Below, one piece after another: positions 10,516-21,340 of a DNA stretch of 64,000 nucleotides. Source of the stretch: Smallanthus sonchifolius (Eukaryota > Streptophyta > Magnoliopsida > Asterales > Asteraceae); the NCBI GenBank assembly GCA_023525975.1, contig CM042028.1, forward strand, positions 78,181,501 through 78,245,500, in the 5' to 3' direction. The translations under genes and the position numbers were made by a program. The notes under the pieces were generated by a model that worked only from the letters and a program-made list of their open reading frames with translations, did not search any database and was not told the origin of the DNA. Numbering within the stretch: position 1 is the stretch's first letter; the number at the start of each line of letters is the position of its first letter.

Positions 10516-10800
10516 TCATTCATCCTCCTCTTTACTTTTCTTTATTGCCTCGGATAATAGATCAGGCAATACCTTCTTCAAAGTGAGCACAACTTCACGG
10601 GCAATAGCATCCCTGACTTCAGGTTCCAACTGTATAGGCCCTGGACTGTCGTCCCTAACTGGGGTCACTTCTGTTTCGTGCACACTTTCGGTGTGCTCAG
10701 CGTGCACACTCTCTTCTTCTTCAATTCTTTGGTTCAACGGAGGTCTACCTACTCGGCCAGTTCGACCGTCTCGGCGTCCTGTCCTTCCTCCACCAGCCAT
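10516..10800 (-). pseudogene. Gag N-terminus segment of gypsy element
   Basis: Codons 1-94 of the polyprotein frame. It starts with a Gly/Arg-rich stretch (MAGGGRTGRRDGRTGR), followed by an acidic segment and an amphipathic 'REVVLTLKKVLPDLL' helix. It stops at TGA 10516, where the frame continues without a shift. Confidence 0.8.
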
Positions 10801-11137
10801 AGTTCTTAGTTTCCTGATAGTTATAAAGGGAATACATCAATGTCATTTCTTCAGATCGTAGTTTGGAACAGTACGAGCAAGGTAAATTTTTAATTACAGT
10901 GACCGGTTTGTGATTACTAATTTACATTGTTTTTCGGGTTCAAAACTCTTCAAATCGGTTGTGACATTGACATCTATTTGTTCTAAGTTAAGGTATCTAT
11001 CCTTATCTAGAGCATTAGCTTTAGTACTTACTTACCGTGTTGCGTTGGCGTTGGTTACCCATACTGACATCCATGCGTTGGTCCCATAATCAGTTTGAGT
11101 CCAGACATTTTGGGATGTCTGAATCTCTCAAACTATT

Positions 11138-11149
11138 GCACTGATACCA
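11138..11149 (-). promoter_or_regulatory. Primer-binding site of gypsy element
   Basis: The minus strand reads TGGTATCAGTGC, three bases from the end of the 5' LTR. The first nine bases fit the 3' end of initiator-Met tRNA (TGGTATCAGAGC). Confidence 0.7.
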
Positions 11150-11757
11150 ACTTGTAAGGCCCCTTTCCCGGGTGACCTCACGTGTTGGATTTACTCATAA
11201 ACATAGTCATAAATACTGAACTTAGATTAAAAACATTCATCATTCAATTACATATCATTCGTCATTCAATTACATAACATGACATAACTTGACAGCGAAA
11301 GTCTTAACACATATATTAAAGTGGGATGTCAGTCTTGTGTCGGGTAACCTTCACGCCATCGCACGACCTTTCCTTCCTTTACCTGAAATGTATACTAAAA
11401 GTCAGCTAACGCTGGTGAGTTCTAGTTTAATGCAATTAGGTATAAACATTCTTTTCTTTATAAGTATGCATAATTATATATATACGTTTATATAAGTACA
11501 CATTGACTTGAATTACTTCTCATTTATCATTCTTCGCAAATACATATAGATATATATTCACATCATTGGTCTCATTTATTTTTATAACTTTTGCTTCTCT
11601 TTCTTCCTTATTTTGTGATTACATATATATATGCATTCACCTTTTCTTTTCTTTTCTTTACTTTACATTCTTGGGTAATACACTTAAGGGTGATCAACCC
11701 GTCATTTGTTTGCGAATGTCACCAAGACAAACGCCACGGTCCACCGTCATGGTCCGC

Positions 11758-11973
11758 CATTCTTACAACCGTCCGGCAACTAGTGTCCGTCCGTCATTAT
11801 CTTACAACCGTCCGGAAACTAGTGTCCGTCCGTCATTATCTTACAATCTTCCTACCGAAGTAGTCCGTCATTATCTTACAACCGTCCTACCGAAGTAGTC
11901 CGTCATTATCTTACAACCGTCCTACCGAAGTAGTCCGTCATTATCTTACAACCGTCCTACCGAAGTAGTCCGT
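11758..11973. repeat. 35-bp tandem array in LTR, six units
   Basis: Same units as at 4621-4906, two fewer. One unit has 'caatcttcc' in place of 'caaccgtcc'. Confidence 0.85.
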
Positions 11974-12593
11974 CATACTTGTCTGACTGCCCTAAGGTAT
12001 CCGTCTCCCACCCGAACTAATTATACAACCGTACATCGATTTCGGGACTTACTCCACCGTAGTGGCCTGTTTAGTCTACCTTTCTAGACTTTCATTTCTG
12101 GCTGCGTAATAGTCGAGTGGTCGTCCGTCTACCGAGGTAGCCATGTTCCATTCATAACGTTTATTCATTCATAGCAAGCAATATATACATGGATATAAAG
12201 CAAGATTTCATTCTTACACATTGTGTTGTTCTTTCATTCATTCTATATAATCATACGATTCATTCTTTGTGCCTAATTCATTTCTGTATATATATATATA
12301 ACATATATATTAGTATATCACGTATGATTACATTAGCGTTCATATCATTTATTCATTTAGTGTATACATTTCAGCCCCAAATCATTTAATAAGGTTTGCA
12401 CATAGCATAGAAGGGGGCACATAGAACTCACCTGATAAGCTTCACTAGGTTGTTCTAAACAAAGGTCCAACAACGTCACTTCCGATCTGGATTAGGTAGT
12501 TAAATACACATTAGACCCAACCCCGACTCTAATGGTTTAATCATTCTAAACTTACTGACTTTACTTAACCAACCTGCTACGTGCTGTCTGCTG

Positions 12594-12751
12594 CCTGCGC
12601 ACTTAGTAAGTGCGCAGGGACTTGCTCATGCGCACTTGGCAAGTGCGCAGGAGTCTCCCTCCTGCGTACTTGGTAAGTACGCAGGGGCTTCCTCCTGCGT
12701 ACTTGGTAAGTACGCATGAATTCCTTCCTGCGCACTTGGTAAGTACGCAGT
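12594..12751. repeat. Palindrome cluster in 5' LTR
   Basis: Five palindromes with the ACTT...AAGT core, such as 'gcgcacttagtaagtgcgc' and 'gcgtacttggtaagtacgc'. Pairing is better than in the other LTR: here the third unit is intact, whereas at about 5598-5620 it reads 'cttggttagtacgg'. Confidence 0.75.
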
Positions 12752-13255
12752 ACCTGGTTCTTGGACCAAAAATCCGAAGTTCTTGCATGCAAACCCGATC
12801 ATGCCAATCTTAAAATTTTCTTTGATCAAAACGTGCGGTTTTCATTCTAGATGCTATTTCTAAGCTTATTATCAAGTTTCATCCGTAAAAACATCATCTA
12901 TTTAACTAAAACTCGAGAAACCCCAACATGAACAAAAACTCAGATTATGGTTGAATCATTACCTGGATTGAAGTTCTGATTCAGAGGTTTTGCTCACGAG
13001 CTCAGTTGTAACGTGCTCTTCTAATCTCGTGACGATCCGTCGACTTTCTCTCTCTAGACCCGAGCTCCCTTTCTCTCTCTAAGATGGTGAAAATGAAGGT
13101 GAAATGAGCTAGTGGGCTGCCTTGCCCCTTTTATACCTGGGCTTCCTTCGGCCCGTTGGAGCCGAGCCCAAGCCCATCCGTTCTTATTTCGTTTTATAAC
13201 GTTTAAATCTTCATCGTATTATTATTTACTTAGTTACTATTTTCGGGATGTTACA

Positions 13256-14438
13256 TAAATGGTGGTTAAAATTACATGACTAACTTTTTGATAAAAAAAA
13301 AGAAAAAAGAAAAGGAAAAAAATTGATCAGTTTAGATGAGTTTTGTTGGTTTTCTCCTAACTTAACACTTTCTTATGATCTCTTCTCTTTGTGTGTCTAT
13401 ATATATATAAGGAGAGAATCAAGAAAAAATCACAAAGACAAGAAAACCAATATCAACCAATTAAATAATTTCTAATAATATTTTTTTATTATTGAAATGT
13501 TACTTTAGTAAAATTACACATCTTTAAATTAGATAATTATATAAACAATTAATTGAATGTCTTGATTTTCTCTCTTCTCTCTCTTCACATTGAATTCTAC
13601 ACATTCAAACCATTTCTTCATTGGTCGCTTTTTAATATTAAATAGAAAATAAATATGAAAACAAAATATAAAATGACGATTTCAATATTTTATTAGATTA
13701 ATTAGACATATTTTGCTTTCTAATTTACAAAAATTCAATATTGGTGTCAAACTGAAGTATAAGGTTGGTGGAGTTGGAAACAGTAGCATCGATCTAATGT
13801 GTCATGGGTTGCATCTTGATAATCGGAAACAATTTGGGCCAATAAGGTGGTAGGAGAGTTGAATTCATTGGTTGAATCCATCAAAATTAAATTCTCATGA
13901 CATTTTCTAATCACAGTAGCTTTCAAATTGAGAGGTATGTTGATAAAATCCCATGAATTAGAATAGTAGCTTCAAAATTCAACAATATTAGTTTGTGGAT
14001 TAAACGATTTGCAATCCAATTTCGAAATCATATCACAATTTAAAAGTCTTTGATTTCTCTTGAATCACCCAAATATTTTTTTAAAGTTTTTTTGATTTCT
14101 ACTGATCTACAATTTGCACATAGTGATTTTTAAAACCTTACACTATCATATCACATTTCTTTATTTTTTTAGATTAACCAATATAGTATCGACACTTTTG
14201 GTGAAAGTATTGCAAGACGAACTCAAATTGGGAGCATTTGAAGATGCTTTTATCATGTAATCTGCAACTTATGGTGATGTCGGTTTCATGAAATTTTAAG
14301 TTGATTTCTAGTTTGTGAGATTATCTAAAAAATATTAATATATTAGCTATGTATACGTAACTCGTTTTTGCCATTTTTTTGTATGAGCTACGTATACGTA
14401 ACGGGTCTCTTCCCATTTTTTATGTTATGTTGACCCAT
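13256..14438. other. AT-rich stretch between gypsy element and CACTA; no gene
   Basis: This continues the sequence interrupted at 4015. It has poly-A and TA runs (13280-13320, 13400-13420) and no supported open frame. It ends with the first part of the right foldback arm. Confidence 0.5.
14340..14435 (-). repeat. Right arm of foldback-like element, first part
   Basis: Holds two 'agctacgtatacgtaac'-type words and 'cccattttttatgttatgttgaccc'. The latter is the near reverse complement of 'gggttaacataaacaaaaaat' (last base left off) in the left arm. The CACTA element interrupts it at 14439. Confidence 0.55.
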
Positions 14439-14589
14439 CACTAGTACAAAATATATTTTTTAAAGCGGCTATTTCGTTTTTTGAAACGGTTTTAAACCGC
14501 CCTAAAAAATACAGCCCTAAAAAATCAATATATTTTTAGGAGCAGTTTATCAATAATTGTCTAAACCGCTCCAAAAAAGGCAAAGCAAA

Positions 14590-14968
14590 TTAAAAAAAAC
14601 CATAAATACCGGCTACCGGATTTTAAAAATCATTTGATTCCGGTCAATAATTATCCAGATTTAGAAACCAGAAACGCTTCTTCTACGTCGGCAACTGCTC
14701 GAAAGCTTGGAGTAGCAGTTTACAAACATGAATCATATGAAGTTCTTGTTACAGATGCCGGTATTCCCCCGCTTGCGCTCTCGAAGACGGCAAAACTCAT
14801 ATGTAATTCTGTCATCTGTTCCTCTTAAACATTTTATAAAGATTGCTTTGAAAACATCCACCTCTCCTCCGCCAATAGACCACCACCATCATCGTCGTGA
14901 ACGACCGCTACATTTCCTTTTCAAATAAGTCGATTTTGAAGCCCTAAAATTCAAAGTAAAAAATATAA
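14590..14968 (+). other. Internal segment of CACTA element, possible captured sequence
   Basis: Holds an open frame, 14634-14828, encoding 64 residues ('NNYPDLETRNASSTSATARK'). I recognise no family. It may be the internal part of the element or a captured host fragment. Confidence 0.3.
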
Positions 14969-15030
14969 TGTAACGAACCAACTTTCGGGTTTGCCCTATA
15001 ACACATTAATTATATTGTAGGGGGTGTTTT

Positions 15031-15040
15031 TATATAAATA
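15031..15040 (+). promoter_or_regulatory. TATA box of 2.8-kb solo LTR
   Basis: TATATAAATA, about 60 bases inside the LTR start. Confidence 0.45.
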
Positions 15041-15959
15041 AAAGTGGAGGATTTTTATTGTAAAGGAGCGTTCTTGACATTTTGGTGCAAGGAGTCAAAA
15101 ACCGGAAGTGTAGGGGGCTGATTGTAACATTTACAATTTTGATTGAAATGGGAAGGAGGTGTCACACAAACACACACAAAGTGTGTGTTTGTGTCGTGAG
15201 TTGCAAGGAGGATAGGAAGGAAGAGCCAAGAACACAAAATTAGTGAATTGCAGGTGAAATCTGGACGGATTAGAGTGTTCCTCTTCTTCAAGATTGCAAA
15301 TAAGTACCAATCACCTCTTTTGAACCTCCATTTTAAGTGTTCTTGATGGGTTTGAGTAGTGGAACCCTAGATGGTCGAAATTGGGGATGATGGTGTGTAA
15401 ATTTTTGTTTGGAAGTGTTAATCTAGCATTACTAAAGCTAGAGGTCCAACCAATTCATGTTGATAACATCAATTTGATGATTTATAAATTAGGGTTCATG
15501 AGAACCTAATTTAGGGGTTTTTCAATTGGGATGTTTAATTGGTGAACTGAATGTTGTTAAGTGTTTATGGTGTAATATAAACACATTTTCATGTAAAAAA
15601 CCCAATTGATTTGGTGATTCACAAATTGGATGAAATTGTAGAATTTTGGTTAAAACCCAAACGGGCCAAAATGGGTAGAATTGGTTTAGTACTGGTTAAA
15701 AGCTTGTATGAAGCTTAATAAACCAATGTTAGATGATAGTAATGATCATAAGATCTTGGGTGGGTGTCAAACCTCAAATTGGTGATTTAATAGGAGTTTA
15801 CTAGATTACTAAACAAGTGGATTGTTTAGGTGATTAAGGTATGGAGTGGCTAGCTTGGAAGAAGAATTGGAATCTTCATTGGCAAAGGTAAGTGATTTGC
15901 ACTTACTTAGTAGTAGATGAGTAGTTACATGTAAGTACATTATGTGTTAAATTCTATTT

Positions 15960-17000
15960 ATGTGTTGTATGTCAATTTTGACTTATGTGGTAAATGGTCA
16001 AAGTAAAGTATGAATGTGGTAGGATTGTTGTAGTTGACATAATGAGGAAATTAGTCAAACTAATGAATGACACTTAGTAAAAGTGGTGTAGTTGAACTAT
16101 GTGGAATATAGTCAAACTAAATGTGGTGATTTGTTCTAAATTGACTTAGTGTGGTATAAGTCAAACCATTGTGGATAATGGTGAAATTAATATAAATTGA
16201 TTTAATGTGGTATAAGTCAAACTATTGTGGATAATGGTAAAATTGGTGTAATTTGACTTTAGATGTATAAGGTCAAACTATTATGTTGAAATTGGTGTAA
16301 TTAGACTACATGGTTAATAGTCAAACTTGATTGTGCAAATGTGGTAAATAGGTGTAATTTAACTTATATGGTAAATAGTCAAACTAATATGTAAATGTGG
16401 TGAATTTGGTGTAATTTGACTTGTGTGGTAAAAGTCACATTTGTGTGCATAATGTGGTTTGAATTTGGTGTAATGACTTATGTGGTAAAATTCAAAGTAG
16501 AATGCACATTGTGGTTTAAAATTTTGATGTAAAGACTTATGTGGTAAAAGTCAAACTTATGCATAATGTGGTTGAAATTGGCGTAATGACTTATGTAGTA
16601 AAGTCAAACTTGTTTGCATAATGTGATTTAAATTGATGTATTTGACTATGTGGTATAAAGTCAACAAAATGTGATAATTTGGTGAAATGGTGAATAAGAA
16701 GTGTGGAATACTTCAAAGAATGGACTTGAAGTCAAATACTCCAAGTACGGGTAAGACAAGTTGTGGTACTCGCACCGAGGGGTCGTAAACCCAATAAGAA
16801 GTGTGGAATACTTCAAAGGGTGGACTTAGTGTCAAATATTCCAAGTGCGGGTAATACGAGTTGTGGTTCTCGCAACGAGGCGTTGTAAGCCAACTAAAAG
16901 GTGATAAAGGGTGGACTTGGAGTCAAATACTGCAAGTGCGGGTAAGAAGAGTTGTGGTTCTCGCACCAAGGCGTTGTAAGCAAACTAAAAGGTGATAAAT
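15960..17000. repeat. Two tandem-repeat tracts in solo LTR
   Basis: 15960-16690 is a degenerate tract of about 60-base units around 'gacttatgtggtaaaagtca'. 16698-17000 has three longer units, each with 'gtcaaatactccaagt..gggtaa' and 'gttgtggt.ctcgcacc.agg'. Confidence 0.65.
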
Positions 17001-17254
17001 GGGTGGGAGTAAATATGTGTGTGTGTTGTTGTTATACATGTTATATTGGTGTCGCATTGCACAAAGATGCAAACGGGTCAGAATGGGTCGAAACGAAAAA
17101 CGAGTAGTGGTACTTGTAATGGGTGTGGATAAACTAACAAATTAATGTTAGTTAATGTGGTAGACATTGGGTGGTTGAAAAATAAGTAAATACACGTTAG
17201 ATACTTGTTATATGCAAAAAATTATAGAAATGGTGAGAATAGTAGATGTTGTCA

Positions 17255-17380
17255 GGAAACATGGTTGTGTTCATCTGAACACTATCATGACAGAAACTTT
17301 GTTTTTTTCCTGGTGCTGAAAGGGAACACGACCATGTTCATTCAGAACACAACCGTGTTCATGGGAACATGGTGAACACT
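17255..17380. repeat. GAAC/GTTC palindrome cluster in solo LTR
   Basis: Repeated inverted words such as 'gaacacgaccatgttc' and 'gaacacaaccgtgttc', three to four copies. This is comparable in layout, but not in sequence, to the ACTT...AAGT clusters of the other LTRs. Confidence 0.55.
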
Positions 17381-17811
17381 ACCATGACAGAAATTTGTAT
17401 TTTAAAAAAAATGACTTTTTCTTGGGTTTTACTCATGAGGGGACTTGTGGAGAGGTCCCTAGGGCTACTTATCTATACTAACCATATACAAATTGATGTT
17501 TTGTATGTAGGAAAGCTCCGGAGTGATTCTCGGGTCTCGCATCATGTGGATTGGATTCTCGTGGACGTGTTTTGTAATTGATTTTGTTAACCTTCTCGTG
17601 GGGAGTCTTTACAAACTATTTGGAATCGTAACAAGTTGTGGTTAACTTGTTTTATTAACCTTTGATTAAACTACTTTTGGGGGAAATATTGTAGTTTAAT
17701 TCATGTTTGTAAAACTAAAACGTGTGGATACGTTAAATGTTGTATTTGGGACCGCTTACGCGTCATATTTAAAAAGTTTAAATTGGTTCGAATTTTTGGG
17801 TGTTACATATA

Positions 17812-18220
17812 AACACGATAAGGAAAGGGGAATTAGCAGATCTAGGGGATTCGAATTAGTTACCTTCGAAAGGAAGAATGACAGAGCGATAGCTACCTTG
17901 CGGCTGTTACTCCCCAACGCCGCTCGTCCACCACCACCGATAGCTAACCCGATAGCCGGAAATAATCCCTATCAGTCCCTCCTAACACCGTCTTCGGTGA
18001 TCCTAAAGCACACCGTCGCCAAGCTCTGTCACGTTTGAAAGGCCTTCCCGGAGGAGAAATAGGTCGGAGATGGCGATTGGGGGTCGGAGGAAGAGTTTCT
18101 GGATACAGTTGGCTATGAGAGAAAGAGTGTGTATGTGTTGGTGAGATATTAATGGGTTGAAGAGAGTTTTGAGGGAGTGGGATCATTAAAACAAAAAATA
18201 AAAACATTACTATCAAACAA
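17812..18220. other. GC-rich internal segment of CACTA element
   Basis: Distinctly GC-richer than its surroundings, with codon-like texture, e.g. 'ccaacgccgctcgtccacca' near 17916. The plus-strand frame 17703-18038 begins in the solo LTR and crosses into it; a minus-strand frame runs 18216-17944. I cannot assign either. A captured gene fragment is possible. Confidence 0.3.
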
Positions 18221-18411
18221 ACATCAACTTGTTTTTAAAATTAGAAAAACCCCTAAAAGTTGAAAACCGCTGCAAAAAATGTATTTTTTGAATCTGTTTA
18301 TAGAAACCGCTTCAAAAGGTTTTGAAAATGTTTTTTGAGGTGATTTTTGAAAAAACCGCTCTAATAAAGTTTTTCTGACCGCTCTAAAAAATGGTTTGTG
18401 TAGTAGTGCAT

Positions 18412-18560
18412 ATGTAAATATGTAAACCTGAGTTTTTGTATCTTGGCTACGTATGTATAACTCGGTTACTCTTTACCCATTTTATTGATTATGTTGACAA
18501 GCGTTTACATATATGTGTACATGTTTACATATACATAATCATATATGTAATTATTGAAAA
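18412..18560 (-). repeat. Right arm of foldback-like element, second part
   Basis: Continues the arm after the CACTA insertion. It has 'ggctacgtatgtataact', 'cccattttattgattatgttgac' without its last three bases, and several 'tttacatatatgt' words. It repeats the motif order of 14340-14435, so the right arm has at least two tandem units. Confidence 0.55.
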
Positions 18561-18826
18561 AATGTAGTCCACGTTTGGTTCATGGAATTCTAGGGAATTG
18601 GAATTGAAATTGAAATTGAAAAAATTTCCATCAAAAATCTTGTTTCGTTTGTTTTTGATGGAAATGGAATTGGAAAACATTCCACCAAATTCCATCAATC
18701 AAAGGAATTTAAGAATCCTTCCCATTTGTGATGGAATTTTAAAATTTCCCATGGAATGTTTCATGATTACCAAAATACCCTCATCTTTCCATTCTTCTCC
18801 CTTATACATATATTCAGATAAACTCT

Positions 18827-20619
18827 TGTAACATCCCAAAAATGGGACGGAAATAATAAACGAGTTTCGACGTGCGAAAGATGGGATGAACAACGCTCAT
18901 GGGCTGGGCTGGGAGAACATGGGGAGGGGAGGGGTGGGGTGGTGAACTTGAGGGAGGTTCCTCCCTTAAATAGCCAAATACCTCCTTCTCTCATTTCACA
19001 AGTTTTAGAGAGAGAAAGTTGACGGATTGGCCCGAGATCTCAGCAACGTGTTCCTTTACAGCTTGTGAACGAGACCTCCGAGACAGAAGCTCCATACAGG
19101 TAACGATCTGACCTAGATCTAAGTTTTTGTTTGAAATGGGGTTTTGGATAAAAAGGTAAAGTTTTTACGTATGAAACATGGAAATAAACATAGATCTGAG
19201 TTCTAGAATGAAAAACAAACGTTTTGAACGTAGAAAGTTTGAGTTTTGATAAGATCCGATCCGCATGTATGAACCTAGGGTTCTTGGGGAAGAAGACAGC
19301 CCCGCAGGAGAACTTGTCAAGTTTGCCTGGGAGCGAACTTGCTAAGTTCGCTGACAGGCCTTGGGTAGCGAACTTAGGATAAGAGAACTTGCTAAGTTCA
19401 TTGAGTATGGTTCAGGCGAACTTAGCATAAGTTCGCATGTATGTTCCCCAGGTTGGTAAGAGTTGAACTTAGCCTTAAGTTCGCCTAATTCAACATGGTT
19501 AAACTGTTAGAGTCGGGATTCGGTCTAATGTGTATTTAACTAATCAATTCAGATCGTGCGTGATGTTGTTGGACCTTGTTTAGGACAACCGAGACTAGCT
19601 TATTAGGTGAGTTCTAGAACCCTCTTTTAAAATATTTTAAATGTTTTGGGTTGGTGTACATACTTACGAAATGATGGTTTATGAAATGATGTTTACAAAA
19701 AGAGAAGTTGAAATGTGTTTATGAAATGTTTTGCCAAATGAAGTTTACGACAGGTTGACGAATGAAATGTTGTTTAATAAAACGTACGAATGCTTTAACT
19801 AAGATGAGGTAAAGGTTTTTATGAAAGTTACAAAATGAACGAATCTGCCATTAGTTCCTCCGGGAACTAGGGTATGCATGTATGTATGGGACTTACCTTT
19901 ATAGGGGCCTTTGTGGTCGGCCAACTATTGTATAACTGGGTGGATGATGGGGTGACGACGGTCACCCATGGGATAACCGGGATCTCTAAGGAAGGTACTA
20001 TTCCCCTTTAGGGAACAATGCCTAAGGTAAAGGTTCTGTTGTCGAAGGGCTTTGAGGTGTTGGGCCCTAGGTTTCTCCGCCGACAGGTAATGTACGGTGT
20101 CGAAGGGCCTAGTGGTGGCGAACCTTAGGGTTTCTCCTCCGGTATGCGATGTATGGAATTGTCGGTTACGAGAAGGTGCAAATTCGGTTTATTGTTGACT
20201 TATGTGTTATGTTATGTTATGTTATTGGATGATTACATACGCTTTTATTAATGTAGTTGAATGTTATGTTTTTGACAAAATATTTGAAGTTAATGTTTTA
20301 TGTAAAAGATAGAACTTACTAGCGCAACTGACTTTTTAGTATGCACATTGAGGTTAAGGTCATGTAGTGATGATGGACGGTGATGCTGGGCGGTGAGATG
20401 AGTTACCCGGACGATATGAAGACCGGCATCTCGTTATGTTATGTTCAATATTATGTTTTGGATATGTTGAGACAAGTTTATGTTTTTATGATGTTGAACA
20501 TGATTACATTATGTTTTGAATGAAAGTTTTCCGATACGTTATTTGATATTCACGTTTAAGAACTGTTTGTTAATGAGTAAATCCAACACGTGAGGCCTCC
20601 CGGGTATAAGGGCCTTACA
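18827..20619 (+). mobile_element. Solo gypsy chromovirus-type LTR, plus orientation
   Basis: Begins TGTAACATCCC and ends GGGCCTTACA, the reverse-complement layout of the LTRs at 4016 and 44853, so it is the same superfamily in the opposite orientation. The flanking bases ACTCT (18822-18826) and ATTCT (20620-20624) match at four of five positions and are a likely target-site duplication. A TTAAATA promoter-like box lies near 18966. A palindrome cluster of the GCGAACTT...AAGTTCGC type lies at 19308-19486, about 330 bases downstream of it. No internal region is present. Confidence 0.85.
19308..19486. repeat. GCGAACTT...AAGTTCGC palindrome cluster
   Basis: At least five units, including 'gcgaacttgctaagttcgc' and 'gcgaacttagcataagttcg'. 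Arms are complementary with 3-5 base loops. Confidence 0.75.
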
Positions 20620-21274
20620 ATTCTATGAAGATCTATCTAAAATCAAAGTGATAACAAAATTTCAATTAAACATCTTCCCTATGAATAACTACTAGAAATC
20701 AAACTGACAACAAAATTGAAATACCAGGGAGTAACATGATTCATAATTGAGCAACTATGGTGTGGTTTGTAAGTCGTAATCCCAGAAAAAAAAATTGCAG
20801 AGAAAACTCCATCGATTATTTCTAAATATTAATTGAAGAATTCAACAATTGTGTATACTTCGTAACCTCCATAAACTATTTCTATATATTAATTGAAACC
20901 TAAAGCAATTTCAACATAAATTTGTTCATAAATCTCAAACAGAAATCACCAATATCGATTTGGTACAATTTTAGAGGGTCGTTTTGGTCTTCAATTGACA
21001 GCTTCAATAGTATATCGTAATGGAGCTAATGAGTTGAAAACGATGATGAAGTGAGAACGATTCCCATGTAAATTTGTTTTTTTAAAGGGTAATTATGTCA
21101 TTTAACAGTTTTTACATTCTAATTCCTTTATTAAATTTACCAACCAAACACTTTAAAAATTTTCATGGGAATTAATTTCAATTCATTAAAATTCTAATTC
21201 CATTAAAACATTTCAATTACTTTACAAACATTCTGTGAACCACCAAACGACCCCTTAGTTTTCTCTTGAACCCT

Positions 21275-21276
<2 letters not shown>

Positions 21277-21337
<61 letters not shown>
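21277..21337. repeat. (TA)n microsatellite
   Basis: About 30 uninterrupted TA dinucleotides. Confidence 0.95.

Positions 21338-21340
<3 letters not shown>

Larger units (their letters stand above)
6226..10800 (-). pseudogene. Gypsy gag-pol polyprotein with nine in-frame stops
   Basis: A single minus-strand frame of 1525 codons starts at ATG 10800 and ends with TAA at 6226. It runs gag, zinc knuckles, protease, RT, RNase H, integrase, chromodomain-like tail. I find stops at codons 95, 237, 501, 522, 644, 722, 1160, 1162 and 1428 (10516, 10090, 9298, 9235, 8869, 8635, 7321, 7315, 6517), and no frameshift. Comparison with the related element at 46851-51181 shows sense codons at several of these positions: at 6517 the relative has Arg, at 8869 and 8635 Glu, at 9235 Cys. 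The polyprotein would normally be cut by its own protease and would drive reverse transcription and integration. This copy cannot make it. The zero frameshifts and nearly identical LTRs contrast with the number of stops. Confidence 0.9.
4016..13255 (-). mobile_element. Complete Ty3/gypsy chromovirus (Tekay/Del-like), minus strand
   Basis: A full-length 9.24-kb LTR retrotransposon. LTRs lie at 4016-6186 and 11153-13255, both TGTAAGG...GTTACA on the plus strand. A perfect 5-bp target-site duplication, TAAAT, lies at 4011-4015 and 13256-13260. The primer-binding site next to the 5' LTR reads TGGTATCAGTGC, close to the initiator-Met tRNA type. A polypurine tract (AAGGAGGGTAGACT) abuts the 3' LTR. 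Between them one reading frame encodes gag, protease, RT, RNase H, integrase and a C-terminal chromodomain-like tail, the order typical of chromoviruses. By eye the LTRs differ at roughly 25-30 positions plus two 35-bp repeat units, so insertion was fairly recent. The frame nevertheless carries nine stop codons. Confidence 0.93.
11153..13255 (-). repeat. 5' LTR of gypsy element 4016-13255
   Basis: A 2103-bp LTR paired with 4016-6186. It has six units of the 35-bp array at 11758-11973 and the palindrome cluster at 12594-12751. Confidence 0.93.
14969..17806 (+). mobile_element. Solo LTR of a gypsy-type element, 2.8 kb, inside CACTA
   Basis: Begins TGTAACGAACC and ends GGGTGTTACA, with a perfect 5-bp target-site duplication, TATAA, at 14964-14968 and 17807-17811. 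It has no internal domains, primer-binding site or second LTR, so it is a solo LTR left by recombination between LTRs. A TATA box (TATATAAATA at 15031-15040) supports plus orientation. It contains two repeat tracts (15960-16690 and 16698-17000) and a palindrome cluster at 17255-17380. Short frames inside it, at 17369-17581 and on the minus strand at 15055-15291, are not genes. Confidence 0.88.
14439..18408. mobile_element. Non-autonomous CACTA (En/Spm) transposon
   Basis: Termini are CACTAGTACAAAAT at 14439 and, on the other strand, CACTACTACACAAAC ending at 18408. They are imperfect terminal inverted repeats with the CACTA ends of the En/Spm superfamily. A 3-bp target-site duplication, CAT, lies at 14436-14438 and 18409-18411. 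Subterminal copies of 'accgc(c/t)ctaaaaaa' occur at both ends (14505-14575, 18340-18395), as expected for transposase-binding sites. Without the 2.8-kb solo LTR inside it, the element is about 1.1 kb. No transposase is visible, so it would need an autonomous partner. Confidence 0.85.
18568..21256. mobile_element. MITE-like element, split by a solo LTR
   Basis: The ends are inverted: 'acgtttggttcatggaatt' near 18571, and on the other strand 'ggtcgtttggtggttcacag' at 21256. Both continue into 'attggaattgaaat'-type DNA. This 'GTTTGGTTC' terminus is common in plant PIF/Harbinger- and hAT-type MITEs. A TTA follows the right end, but I cannot confirm a matching duplication on the left. Without the LTR inserted at 18827-20619 it would be about 0.9 kb. 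There is no transposase. Confidence 0.55.

Noticed and set aside
10457..10861. Plus-strand frame of 134 codons rich in Ser
   Set aside because: Exact antisense of the gypsy gag N-terminus.
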